64,000 bases of DNA from Corynebacterium massiliense DSM 45435. Its GTDB lineage: Bacteria; Actinomycetota; Actinomycetes; Mycobacteriales; Mycobacteriaceae. The notes beneath the pieces are model-generated. The model had not been told where the DNA came from. It ran no database searches and saw only the letters and a list, made by a program, of their open reading frames with translations. The DNA lies in the NCBI RefSeq assembly GCF_028609805.1, contig NZ_CP063189.1, positions 620,001 to 684,000 of the forward strand, given 5' to 3'. Below are positions 31,641 through 39,845 of the stretch, piece after piece (within the stretch, counting starts at the first letter, position 1; each line of letters begins with the position of its first letter). Position numbers and translations under genes: made by a program.

Positions 31641-33008
31641 ATAAGTGATTCACAGTCGCATTCCGCAGAAAAGTCCCGCGCCTACTACGAGAAGGCTGAC
31701 CCGATCTACGCAGCCAGCTCGCACTTCAAGTGGCTAGACCTCGCAGTCGCCACGGCCCACGGCGCGACGGTCACCGATATTGACGGCAACGAGTACATCG
31801 ACCTGCACGGCAACGGCTCGGTGGGCAACATCGGGCATTCCCATCCGCGGGTGGTTGAAGCCATCAAGGACCAGGCCGATCGCCTGGTCAACTACAGCGC
31901 GGCCTTCTTCTACCACGACCGGATGGTGGAGACCATCGAGAAGCTCGCGGCCACCACGCCGGGCGATTTCCCCAAGAAGGTCGCCTTCGGTACCTCCGGC
32001 TCGGACGCGAACGACGGCATGATGAAGTACGCCCGTGCATACACGAAGCGCACCACCGTGCTGACGTTTTCGGGTGCTTACCACGGCACCAGCTACGGCG
32101 CGCTGACGATGTCGACGTGCACGAGCACGATGCGCACCGGCTCCGGCCCGCTGGTCCCCGAGGTCCACACGATCCCGTTCCCGGACTTTTACCACAAGGC
32201 GCTCCCGGGCGAGACCGAGGAAGAATTCACCGACCGCTACTTCGGTTACGTCGAGGAAATGCTGGCCACCACCATCCCGGCGGAAGAGGTCGCGGCGGTG
32301 ATTATTGAGCCGATCCAGGGCGACGCCGGCATCGTCAAGCCGCCGGTGCGCTACGTCCAGCAGCTGGCCGAGCTGTGTAAGAGGAACGGAATCCTGCTGG
32401 GCGTGGACGAAATCAACCAGGGGCTCGGCCGCACCGGCACGATGTGGTCCATCGAGCATTTCGACGTGGTCCCGGACTTGCTGACCACGGCCAAGTCCCT
32501 GGCCAACGGACTTCCGCTGTCGGCGGTTGTTGGCCGCGCGGAGGTGATCGATAGCCTGCAGGCCCCCGGTCACATCTTCACCAATGCCGGCAATCCGATC
32601 GCGTGTGCGGCGTGCTCCACGGTGCTGGACGTCATCGCGGAGGAAGGTTTGGTCGAGCGTTCCCGCGAGCTGGGCGAGTGGGCGAAAGCACGGCTGAACG
32701 AGTTGCAGGAGAAGCATCCGGCGATCGGGGACGTTCGCATGTACGGCCTCAATGGCGCGATCGAGTTGGTCAAGGATCGGGACACCAAAGAGCCAGACAG
32801 CGACGCGACGAACAAGGTGATGAAGTACTGCCACGAACACGGCGTCATCCTCATCACTCTGGCCGCCAGCGTCCTGCGGTTCCAGCCGCCGATGAACACC
32901 CCGAAGGAGCAGCTGGAGCAGGGGATCGCGGTCCTCGACGACGCATTCACAGCCCTGGAAAACGGCGAGATCGAACTGGACACCGACGAGGTACTGGGCT
33001 GGACCTAG
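31641..33008 (+). CDS. Class III PLP-dependent aminotransferase with ATA start
   Basis: 455 aa. In-frame coding sequence runs back from the first GTG (31821) to a stop at 31617 without any ATG, GTG or TTG. The upstream 60 codons encode a normal N-terminus (SAEKSRAYYEKADPIYA, then TDIDGNEYIDLHGNGS). GGAGAGGAG at 31622-31630 fits initiation at ATA 31641, read as MSDSQSHSAEK; CTG 31632 is too close. The fold-type I features are present: GTSGSDAND, EPIQGDAGI, VDEINQG and the PLP lysine in TAKSLANG. Relatives include 4-aminobutyrate/ornithine-type aminotransferases and the phosphonate lyase PbfA. The substrate is unresolved. Confidence 0.82.
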   Translation: MSDSQSHSAEKSRAYYEKADPIYAASSHFKWLDLAVATAHGATVTDIDGNEYIDLHGNGSVGNIGHSHPRVVEAIKDQADRLVNYSAAFFYHDRMVETIEKLAATTPGDFPKKVAFGTSGSDANDGMMKYARAYTKRTTVLTFSGAYHGTSYGALTMSTCTSTMRTGSGPLVPEVHTIPFPDFYHKALPGETEEEFTDRYFGYVEEMLATTIPAEEVAAVIIEPIQGDAGIVKPPVRYVQQLAELCKRNGILLGVDEINQGLGRTGTMWSIEHFDVVPDLLTTAKSLANGLPLSAVVGRAEVIDSLQAPGHIFTNAGNPIACAACSTVLDVIAEEGLVERSRELGEWAKARLNELQEKHPAIGDVRMYGLNGAIELVKDRDTKEPDSDATNKVMKYCHEHGVILITLAASVLRFQPPMNTPKEQLEQGIAVLDDAFTALENGEIELDTDEVLGWT

Positions 33009-33026
33009 CTACTAGCCTGGGAAGGC

Positions 33027-33845
33027 ATGCAGCGAATCGCTATCGAGTCGGCCGCGGATCCGCGGCTTGACGATGTCCGGGACTTGAACCGCTCCGACCG
33101 CCACGGCCGCGACGCCACCGGCAAGGGGCTGGTCATCGCGGAAGGGCACCTAGTGGTCTCCCGGCTGTGCCGGTCGCGTTTCCCGGTGCGGTGCATCGTC
33201 GGATTCCCGAACAAGATTGACCAATTCATCGAGCTTCACGGCGAGCCGGACTGCCCCGTCTACGAGGTCAGCCGCGACACGCTCGCGGACGTCGTCGGCT
33301 TTGACATGCACCGCGGGCTGGTTGCCGCCGCGAGCCGGGCGCCGGAGCCGGAGGTCGCGGACATTATCCGCAATGCCCGCACCATCGCGGTGCTGGAGGG
33401 CGTGGGCGACCACGAAAACATCGGCGCGCTGTTCCGGAATGCCGCGGGGCTCGGGGTTGACGCGGTGCTGCTCGGGTCCGGCGCGGCCGATCCCCTCTAT
33501 CGCCGCAGCGTGCGCGTCTCCATGGGCCACGTCCTGCTGACCCCGTTCGCCCACTTAGAAGGCGGGTTTACCACGTGGCAGCGCTCGCTGGCCCAGCTTG
33601 CCGATGCCGACTTCCGCCTCGTTTCCCTCACCCCCGACGAGGAGGCGGTGCACCTCGCCACGGCGCTGGCCGGTGCGGAGAAGGCGGCGCTGCTCGTCGG
33701 CGCGGAGGGGCCCGGGCTGACCGAGCATGCGATGCGCGCCACCCATGTGCGGGCGCGGATCCCGATGGCCGCCGGTACCGACTCGCTCAACGTGGCCACC
33801 GCGGCCGCCGTGGCGTTCTACGAGCGCCAGCGGTCTTTGACCTGA
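33027..33845 (+). CDS. TrmH/SpoU family RNA 2'-O-methyltransferase
   Basis: 272 aa. An N-terminal substrate-binding domain (1-105) precedes the knotted SPOUT domain with motif 1 NIGALFRNAAGLG near 131-143, motif 2 LLVGAEGPGL near 215-224 and motif 3 AAGTDSLNVATAAAV near 250-264. It methylates a ribose in rRNA or tRNA using S-adenosylmethionine. Position beside sepH/serC matches M. tuberculosis Rv0881. The 3' end overlaps the convergent next gene by 28 nt. Confidence 0.88.
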   Translation: MQRIAIESAADPRLDDVRDLNRSDRHGRDATGKGLVIAEGHLVVSRLCRSRFPVRCIVGFPNKIDQFIELHGEPDCPVYEVSRDTLADVVGFDMHRGLVAAASRAPEPEVADIIRNARTIAVLEGVGDHENIGALFRNAAGLGVDAVLLGSGAADPLYRRSVRVSMGHVLLTPFAHLEGGFTTWQRSLAQLADADFRLVSLTPDEEAVHLATALAGAEKAALLVGAEGPGLTEHAMRATHVRARIPMAAGTDSLNVATAAAVAFYERQRSLT

Positions 33846-34681
33846 CCGACCCGGCGCCCGACCGAGCCGAGGAAGCGGCCGGTCACGCGACCAGCTCGCT
33901 GCACCGCATGCGCCAGGTCTTTGAGGCTTTCCGTGGTGCCGGTGTCATCGCCTGGGCCCTCGTAGTCGTCGTAGTCGCCGTTGCCCGGGCCGATGCCGAG
34001 TTTTGCCGCCGAGTGGCTGGCCAGCTCGTCGGTGGGCTTTGGGGTGCGCTTTTTCGGTTCGTCGACCTTGGGCTCCGGCCGGCCGTCGGTGGCGTAGCCC
34101 ACCACGTGGAGATCGGGGCCTTCCGGACCAATTTCCACGCCCAGCCAGTACGTTTGGGCGGCCTGCATCAGCTTTTCCGGTTCGAAGGGAAGGGCGATTC
34201 CGCCGAGCTGCTCGCCGTGCTCACCCGCCCAGAATGGGCCCTCGAAAGGTTCGGGCAGCCCGATGTCTTCCAGGCTGTTGTAGCGGCTGGCGCAGAACGA
34301 CCGCTTGAGCTCGCCGGCGTCCCAGTGCGCGAACGCGGCGTAAGTGGAATTCGGGTCCTCGGCGAAAGCGAAGACGTGCTCGGCCGGGGCGGCGCGCAAC
34401 AACAGGGGAGACAGCTCCGAAAGACGGGTGGCCTCCGCGGTCACCACCGTCTGGACGACCGTGACGCCCGGGTAGCCGCCGATGTAAAACTCGCCGGCAT
34501 CAGCCTGCGCCGAGCGGTTCAAGGGGAATTGGCCGATGGGGGTAATGGGAAACGCCGGGTTGAGCTGGGCGAGGTACTTGCGGCCGTAGCCGCGATCCGC
34601 CTTCGGCTCCGCCGCGAGGACCTCGCCGGGGTTGTCCGCGGTGACGTACCAGAGGTTGAGGACTGCGCTTTCACATTCCAC
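33818..34681 (-). CDS. Conserved hypothetical protein
   Basis: 287 aa from ATG 34681. I do not recognise the family with certainty. Residues 1-200 form a compact alpha/beta domain opening with AVLNLWYVTADNPGEVLA and containing NPAFPITPIGQFPL. Residues 205-250 are an acidic/proline linker (GDYDDYEGPGDD), and the last 35 residues are basic (RRVGQVKDRWRS). No signal peptide or helix is seen. It is 33 nt downstream of sepH and probably in its operon, so a cell-division or envelope link is possible but unproven. Confidence 0.65.
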   Translation of the reverse strand: MECESAVLNLWYVTADNPGEVLAAEPKADRGYGRKYLAQLNPAFPITPIGQFPLNRSAQADAGEFYIGGYPGVTVVQTVVTAEATRLSELSPLLLRAAPAEHVFAFAEDPNSTYAAFAHWDAGELKRSFCASRYNSLEDIGLPEPFEGPFWAGEHGEQLGGIALPFEPEKLMQAAQTYWLGVEIGPEGPDLHVVGYATDGRPEPKVDEPKKRTPKPTDELASHSAAKLGIGPGNGDYDDYEGPGDDTGTTESLKDLAHAVQRAGRVTGRFLGSVGRRVGQVKDRWRS

Positions 34682-34714
34682 GGCCAGGACACTCTCCTCT
34701 ACTTGCGGGGGGGA

Positions 34715-35794
34715 CTACTTGCGGGGGCGCTTGGTGTTGGTGCGCACGCCAAGCAGCACGTCCTCCCAGTGCGGGGTGACGGCCTTGCGGCGCCGCTTGG
34801 ACGGCTTCTTCGCCGGATCTGGGTGCTGGAGGAAGTCCTCCTCGCCTTCCGCGTCCGTCTCTTCGACGCGCGGGATGTCGTCCCGGGTGTCCGCGAGGTC
34901 GTCGTCTTCCTGGTCGTAGAACTCGGACATCGGCTGGGCGGTGGCCTCGCCCGGGTGATCGCCGTCGATGGCCTCGTCGTAGCGCGCACCGCGGCCGACC
35001 GAGGTCAGGCTGCGGACCGGCTGGACGAAGTCGGGGTCGACGAGGTCAGCCGCGACCGAATTGCGGGCCTCCACCGTGGCGTTGGAGGTGCGGTTTTGCT
35101 TCAGCGTCCACTCGGCTTCGTTTTCGCTCAAACCGGCGGTCCAGGTCACGCGGACGACCCAGGGCTCGCCCTGCTGGCGGTAGGCGGTCCACTCGGCCTC
35201 GTTGAGCGAGTGCCCGCGGGCGGCGAACGCCGTGGCGAGAATCTCCCACAGCGTCAGGTCCGCCGGACCATCCTCGCGCACCGGGTGGGCCTGTTTGGCC
35301 AACTGGGCGATGCGCTCGCGCTCCAGCATGACCGGGTGCGCGAAGGCGTCGACGCGGGATTCGGCCACGCCCATTTCGTCGGCGAGCTCCGCCGAGGTCG
35401 CGCCGGCGCGGATACGGTTCTGGATCTCGGCCGGGCGCATCGACATCGCGTCCGACAGCGGGCGCGGAGCCTCTGGTGTGGGCGCGGGCACCGACTGCAG
35501 GGGGCTTGGCTGCGACGGGACATCGTCAGCCTGGGGCGTTTCCGCCGCAGGCTCCTCCGGCTCGGGTTCTTCCGGCTGTGGCTCGTCGTCCTCATCCGGC
35601 CGGCCGATGGCGTGCACCGGGCTGAGTTCGGGTTCGGTGCTGACGGTGGCGGCGGCAGAGTCGGTATCCGTGGATTCGGTAAGGAGGCTGCGCAGCTCCT
35701 CGTCGACTGGGAGGAAGAACTCCTCGCCGTTCTCATCGCGGAGGACGAGAGAGGAGGTGGTGGATTCGCTGTCGACCACGTACAGCTCGCGCAT
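34715..35794 (-). CDS. sepH: Septation protein SepH
   Basis: 359 aa. The N-terminal DUF3071 domain opens with MRELYVVDSES and includes a helix-turn-helix-like region IQNRIRAGATSAELADEMGV near 132-150 and ERIAQLAKQAHP after it. This is the conserved part that binds FtsZ and promotes its assembly in actinobacteria. A long acidic Pro/Glu insertion (about 35-120) interrupts it. The C-terminal tail is disordered, ending in basic KKPSKRRRK and GVRTNTKRPRK, a typical conserved end. Neighbours serC and the TrmH gene match the mycobacterial order. Confidence 0.9.
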   Translation of the reverse strand: MRELYVVDSESTTSSLVLRDENGEEFFLPVDEELRSLLTESTDTDSAAATVSTEPELSPVHAIGRPDEDDEPQPEEPEPEEPAAETPQADDVPSQPSPLQSVPAPTPEAPRPLSDAMSMRPAEIQNRIRAGATSAELADEMGVAESRVDAFAHPVMLERERIAQLAKQAHPVREDGPADLTLWEILATAFAARGHSLNEAEWTAYRQQGEPWVVRVTWTAGLSENEAEWTLKQNRTSNATVEARNSVAADLVDPDFVQPVRSLTSVGRGARYDEAIDGDHPGEATAQPMSEFYDQEDDDLADTRDDIPRVEETDAEGEEDFLQHPDPAKKPSKRRRKAVTPHWEDVLLGVRTNTKRPRK

Positions 35795-35864
35795 AAATCA
35801 GCGCTCCTTTTCCCAGACGTCTGCGGATAATGTGATGGGCTTTACTTTAACGCAGGCGTCGCCG

Positions 35865-37001
35865 TTACTGCGCTGCCACGCACCCCGAGTCCAGCACGTA
35901 ATCAATGCACGCGGTCAGCTTGGCGATGTCCGCTGGCTCCACCGCCGGAAACATCCCGACGCGGATCTGGTTGCGGCCCAGCTTGCGGTACGGATCGATA
36001 TCCCGTATGCCGTTCGCGCGCAGCGTGTCGATGAGCAGGCGACTGTCGATGTCTGTGTCTATGTCAATCGTGCCCACCGTGTGCGAGCGCGCCGCCGGGT
36101 CGGAGACGAACGGGGACGTTTCCGGGCGGTTTTCCGCCCACGAGTAGAGGATGTCCGCGGAGTGCTGGGTGCGCTTCGTCATCGCGGCGAGCCCGCCGGC
36201 GGCGTTCATCCACTCGATCTGCGCGGCCAGCAGGAGAAGCGCGGCTATCGGCGGGGTGTTGTACGTCTGGTTCTTGCGCGAGTTGTCCACCGCGGTCTGT
36301 AGATCCAGAAAGGCGGGGATATATCGGTCGCTGCGGGAGATCCGTTCGATGCGGTCCACGGCGGCGGGGGAGAGAAGCGAGACCCACAGCCCGCCGTCGG
36401 CACCGAAGCATTTCTGCGGCGAGAAGTAATAGGCGTCGGTGGCAGACACGTCGACGGGAAGGCCGCCGGCGGCCGAGGTGGCATCGACAAGCACCAGCTG
36501 GTCCGTCCCCGGCTGGGGCCGCGCCACCTTCACCATCGCACCCGTCGAGGTTTCGTTCTGGGCCCAGCACACCGCGTCTGCCTGCGGCGTCTGGGTGAGG
36601 GTGGGGGCGGTGCCGGCCGGGGAGTCGATGAGCTGAGGATCGTCGAGCCATGGTGCACGCTGCAACGCGGCGGCGAACTTGCGGGTGAACTCGCCGTAGA
36701 CGTACGCGGCGGCGCGGCGGCGGACCAGGCCGAAGGCCGCCGCGTCCCAGAAAGCGGTCGCCCCGCCGAGGCCGAGGACCACCTCGTAGCCGGCGGGGAG
36801 GGCGAAGAGCTCGGCGAGGCCTTCGCGGATCTGCGCGATGAGGTTTTTCACGGGTGGTTTCCGGTGCGACGTACCCAGCACGGTGGCCCCACTATCGGCC
36901 ACGGCGGCGACTTGTGCGCTGCGCACTTTGGACGGTCCGGAGCCGAAGCGGCCGTCGGCAGGCAGAAGGTGCGGTGGGATGCGTAGAGTGTGGGAGTTCA
37001 T
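35865..37001 (-). CDS. serC: Phosphoserine aminotransferase
   Basis: 378 aa, the actinobacterial SerC length. It is a PLP enzyme of serine biosynthesis, converting 3-phosphohydroxypyruvate and glutamate to phosphoserine. FGSGPSKVR near 18-26 is the usual N-terminal stretch, and the PLP lysine lies in YYFSPQKCFGADGG near 190-203. DATSAAGGLPV before it carries the cofactor-binding Asp. It is divergent from gltA with a 77-bp gap. Confidence 0.92.
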   Translation of the reverse strand: MNSHTLRIPPHLLPADGRFGSGPSKVRSAQVAAVADSGATVLGTSHRKPPVKNLIAQIREGLAELFALPAGYEVVLGLGGATAFWDAAAFGLVRRRAAAYVYGEFTRKFAAALQRAPWLDDPQLIDSPAGTAPTLTQTPQADAVCWAQNETSTGAMVKVARPQPGTDQLVLVDATSAAGGLPVDVSATDAYYFSPQKCFGADGGLWVSLLSPAAVDRIERISRSDRYIPAFLDLQTAVDNSRKNQTYNTPPIAALLLLAAQIEWMNAAGGLAAMTKRTQHSADILYSWAENRPETSPFVSDPAARSHTVGTIDIDTDIDSRLLIDTLRANGIRDIDPYRKLGRNQIRVGMFPAVEPADIAKLTACIDYVLDSGCVAAQ

Positions 37002-37035
37002 GTCGGGCGCGTCACAATCTTTGCTAGAGTCAGAT

Positions 37036-37049
37036 CTGTCTGTAGACAG
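37036..37049. promoter_or_regulatory. Inverted repeat before gltA
   Basis: CTGTCT-GT-AGACAG is a perfect 6-bp inverted repeat 30-43 bp before the gltA GTG, in the short serC-gltA divergent region. It follows a TAGAGT -10 candidate (37025-37030), so it could be an operator or a 5' hairpin in the mRNA. Confidence 0.5.
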
Positions 37050-37078
37050 TTTTAAGCGATAGTGAGAAAGGATCGAAC

Positions 37079-38371
37079 GTGGCTTCTGACAGCAATGACA
37101 AGGTAGTCCTTCAGTACCCGGGCGGCGAGTACGAGATGGACATCAAGCAGTCCACCGCGGGTGACTCTGGTTTCGACATCAGCAAGCTCCGTAACGAGAC
37201 TGGCCTGGTTACCTTCGATCCGGGCTACTCCGCGACCGGCTCCACCGAGTCGAAAATCACCTTCATTAACGGTGAGGAAGGCATCCTGCGCCACCGCGGC
37301 TACGACATCGCGGACCTGGCGGAAAACGCGACCTACAACGAGGTCTCCCACCTCCTCATCAAGGGCCACCTTCCGAACCAGGAAGAGCTCACCGCCTTTA
37401 ACGAGGACATCCGCCACCACACCCTCCTCGACGAGGACTTCAAGGCGCAGTTCAACATCTTCCCGCGCGACGCGCACCCGATGGCGGTCCTCGCGTCCTC
37501 CGTTAACATTCTGTCCTCCTACTACCAGGATCAGCTCAACCCGCTCGATTCCGAGCAGCTGGACAAGGCCACCGTCCGCCTGCTGGCTAAGGTGCCGATG
37601 CTCGCGGCGTACGCCTACCGCGCGTCCCAGGGCAAGCCGTACATGTACCCGGACAACTCCCTCAACCCGCGCGAGAACTTCCTGCGCATGATGTTCGGCT
37701 ACCCGACCGAGCCGTACGAGGTTGACCCGGTCGTGGCCAAGGCGCTGGACAAGCTGCTCATCCTGCACGCTGACCACGAGCAGAACTGCTCCGCGTCCAC
37801 CGTCCGCATGATCGGCTCCGCGCAGGCCAACATGTTCGTCGCCATCGCCGGCGGCATCAACGCGCTGTCCGGCCCGCTGCACGGCGGCGCCAACCAGGCC
37901 GTCCTCGAGATGCTCGAGGAGATCAAGGAAAACGGCGGCGACGCGACCGACTTCATGAACCGCGTGAAAAACAAGGAAAAGGGCGTCCGCCTGATGGGCT
38001 TCGGCCACCGCGTGTACAAGAACTACGACCCGCGCGCGGCGATCGTCAAGGACACCGCCCACGAGATCCTGGAGCACCTGGGCGGCGACGACCTGCTGGA
38101 CCTGGCCGTCAAGCTCGAGGAAATCGCCCTCAACGACGACTACTTCATCCAGCGCAAGCTGTACCCGAACGTCGACTTCTACACCGGCCTCATCTACCGC
38201 GCCATGGGCTTCCCGACGGACTTCTTCACCGTCCTGTTCGCCATCGGCCGCCTGCCGGGCTGGATCGCGCAGTACCGCGAGCAGCTGGAGATGAACACCA
38301 AGATCAACCGCCCGCGCCAGATCTACACCGGCGAGGTCGAGCGCAAGGTTGTTCCGCGCGACCAGCGCTAA
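37079..38371 (+). CDS. gltA: Citrate synthase
   Basis: 430 aa from GTG 37079, with AAAGGA as SD about 7 nt before. It catalyses acetyl-CoA plus oxaloacetate to citrate, the entry of the TCA cycle. The catalytic histidines lie in DHEQNCSAST and MGFGHRVYKNYDPRA, and GPLHGGANQAVLEML is a further family stretch. It is a type II hexameric-like bacterial enzyme by length. Codon use is highly biased to C/G-ending codons, as expected for strong expression. A terminator follows at 38396. Confidence 0.96.
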   Translation: MASDSNDKVVLQYPGGEYEMDIKQSTAGDSGFDISKLRNETGLVTFDPGYSATGSTESKITFINGEEGILRHRGYDIADLAENATYNEVSHLLIKGHLPNQEELTAFNEDIRHHTLLDEDFKAQFNIFPRDAHPMAVLASSVNILSSYYQDQLNPLDSEQLDKATVRLLAKVPMLAAYAYRASQGKPYMYPDNSLNPRENFLRMMFGYPTEPYEVDPVVAKALDKLLILHADHEQNCSASTVRMIGSAQANMFVAIAGGINALSGPLHGGANQAVLEMLEEIKENGGDATDFMNRVKNKEKGVRLMGFGHRVYKNYDPRAAIVKDTAHEILEHLGGDDLLDLAVKLEEIALNDDYFIQRKLYPNVDFYTGLIYRAMGFPTDFFTVLFAIGRLPGWIAQYREQLEMNTKINRPRQIYTGEVERKVVPRDQR

Positions 38372-38395
38372 TGAGGGCGCAGTAGCCCCTGACAC

Positions 38396-38430
38396 GCCCG
38401 CTTTCCCGCGGTGGGGAGAGCGGGCTTTTT
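38396..38430 (+). terminator. gltA terminator
   Basis: GCCCGCT (38396-38402) pairs with AGCGGGC (38419-38425), extended by a CCC/GGG pair, with TTTTT at 38426-38430. Confidence 0.85.
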
Positions 38431-38570
38431 CAATGCATATAACCGCCAGGCGCTTATAAAGTTTGTGTATCGTTTGGTGGCAACATCGCCCATCTTTTTG
38501 CGGTTAGCGTCAGCTCTGAACTAGCCTTACCGCAGTTTCATACACGTTAAATCCAAGGAGAGTAAATCCC

Positions 38571-38930
38571 ATGGAAAAACCTCAGATTGAAGCCCAGACT
38601 GGCGAGGCCCCCGCGGACCTAGTCGTCGAAGACATCGTTGTTGGTGACGGTGCCGAGGCGCAGGCTGGTGGGCAGGTTGAGGTTCACTACGTCGGCGCTG
38701 ACTTCGAAACCAACCAGGAATTCGACTCCTCCTGGGACCGCGGTCAGTCCATCGAGTTCCCGCTGACCGGCCTCATCGCTGGCTGGCAGGAAGGCATCCC
38801 GGGCATGCGCGTCGGCGGTCGCCGTCGCCTGACCATCCCGCCGGAGAAGGCCTACGGCCCGGCTGGTGGCGGCCACCCGCTCTCGGGCCGCACCTTGGTC
38901 TTCATCATCGACCTGCTCGATGTGAAGTAA
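38571..38930 (+). CDS. fkpA: FKBP-type peptidyl-prolyl isomerase
   Basis: 119 aa, a single FKBP domain without signal peptide, so cytosolic. VHYVGAD near 42-48, FDSSWDRGQSIEFPL near 57-71, GLIAGWQEGIPGMRVGGRR near 73-91, IPPEKAYG and LVFIIDLLDV are standard domain landmarks. It accelerates proline isomerisation in protein folding. SD AAGGAGAG lies 8 nt upstream. Position after gltA is the same in C. glutamicum. Confidence 0.93.
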   Translation: MEKPQIEAQTGEAPADLVVEDIVVGDGAEAQAGGQVEVHYVGADFETNQEFDSSWDRGQSIEFPLTGLIAGWQEGIPGMRVGGRRRLTIPPEKAYGPAGGGHPLSGRTLVFIIDLLDVK

Positions 38931-38963
38931 ACTTCCTCCCCAACTCATCGCCGTTCGGGCACA

Positions 38964-39836
38964 ATGGGGGACATGCGTAATGTCCCCATGCTCAAGCTGA
39001 ACGACGATACCCTGATGCCCCAGCTCGGTCTGGGCACCTACAAGCTGACTGACGATGAATGCGTCACCGTGGTGCGCCAGGCAATCGAGCTGGGGTATCG
39101 GCGTTTTGATACCGCGTCGATGTACGGCAACGAGGAAGCGCTGGGCAAGGCCCTGCGCGAGGCGTTCGCGGCGGGTGATGTCGCGCGTGACGATGTTTTT
39201 GTCACCACCAAGCTGTGGAACGACCAGCAGGGCGCGGACCACGTGGACGCCGCGTTCGGCGAATCGATGAAGCGGCTCGGCCTCGACTACATCGACCTGT
39301 ACCTCATCCACTGGCCGTGGCCGCAGGGCGGGCTCTACAACGAGACCTTCGAAGAGATGGGTCGCCTGCAGGGTATGGGCCAGGTGCAGTCCATTGGCGT
39401 GGCCAACTTCTACGAGGAAGTGCTGGACGATCTCATTGAGACCACTGGCATCACTCCGGTGCTCAACCAGGTGGAGCTGCACCCCGGTTTCACCCAGCCG
39501 GAGCTGCGCGCGTTCCATGACAGCCACGACATTGTCACCGAGGCGTGGGCGCCGCTTGCGCGCGGCGTCGTGCTCAACAACCCGAAAATCGAGGAGATCG
39601 CCGCCGCCCACGAGGTGACCACCGGGCAGGTCGTTCTGCGGTACCTGGCGCAGCACAACATCTCCATCATCCCGAAGACCTCGAGCAAGGAGCGCCTGGA
39701 GGAGAACCTGGCGTCCTTCCGCTTTGAGCTCACGGGCGAGGAGATGGCCGAGATTGACGCGCTGGCATCCGCGCCGGGCTTCGGGCGGATGTTTAAAGAT
39801 CCGCGTGAGTTCCCTGGGGAATCAGCGAACGCTTAA
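38964..39836 (+). CDS. Aldo/keto reductase
   Basis: About 290 aa from ATG 38964; ATG 38973 is an equally possible start. The NADPH-dependent TIM-barrel oxidoreductase is seen by LGLGTYKL, the catalytic aspartate/tyrosine stretch FDTASMYGNE near 50-59, the lysine in FVTTKLWND near 80-88, the histidine in LIHWPWP near 115-121, and the late cofactor stretch IIPKTSSKERLEENL. It resembles 2,5-diketo-D-gluconate reductases. Physiological substrate unknown. Downstream gene follows after 9 nt, so they may be co-transcribed. Confidence 0.9.
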   Translation: MGDMRNVPMLKLNDDTLMPQLGLGTYKLTDDECVTVVRQAIELGYRRFDTASMYGNEEALGKALREAFAAGDVARDDVFVTTKLWNDQQGADHVDAAFGESMKRLGLDYIDLYLIHWPWPQGGLYNETFEEMGRLQGMGQVQSIGVANFYEEVLDDLIETTGITPVLNQVELHPGFTQPELRAFHDSHDIVTEAWAPLARGVVLNNPKIEEIAAAHEVTTGQVVLRYLAQHNISIIPKTSSKERLEENLASFRFELTGEEMAEIDALASAPGFGRMFKDPREFPGESANA

Positions 39837-39845
39837 TATGGGTGC

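Noticed and set aside
35816-35860. Terminator hairpin between serC and sepH
   Set aside because: GACGTCTGCG and CGCAGGCGTC pair with one mismatch, but the loop is 25 nt and no T run follows.
37052-38395. 447-aa minus-strand frame across gltA
   Set aside because: Strong codon bias of gltA opens this frame; it has no domain or plausible start and hides the gltA terminator.
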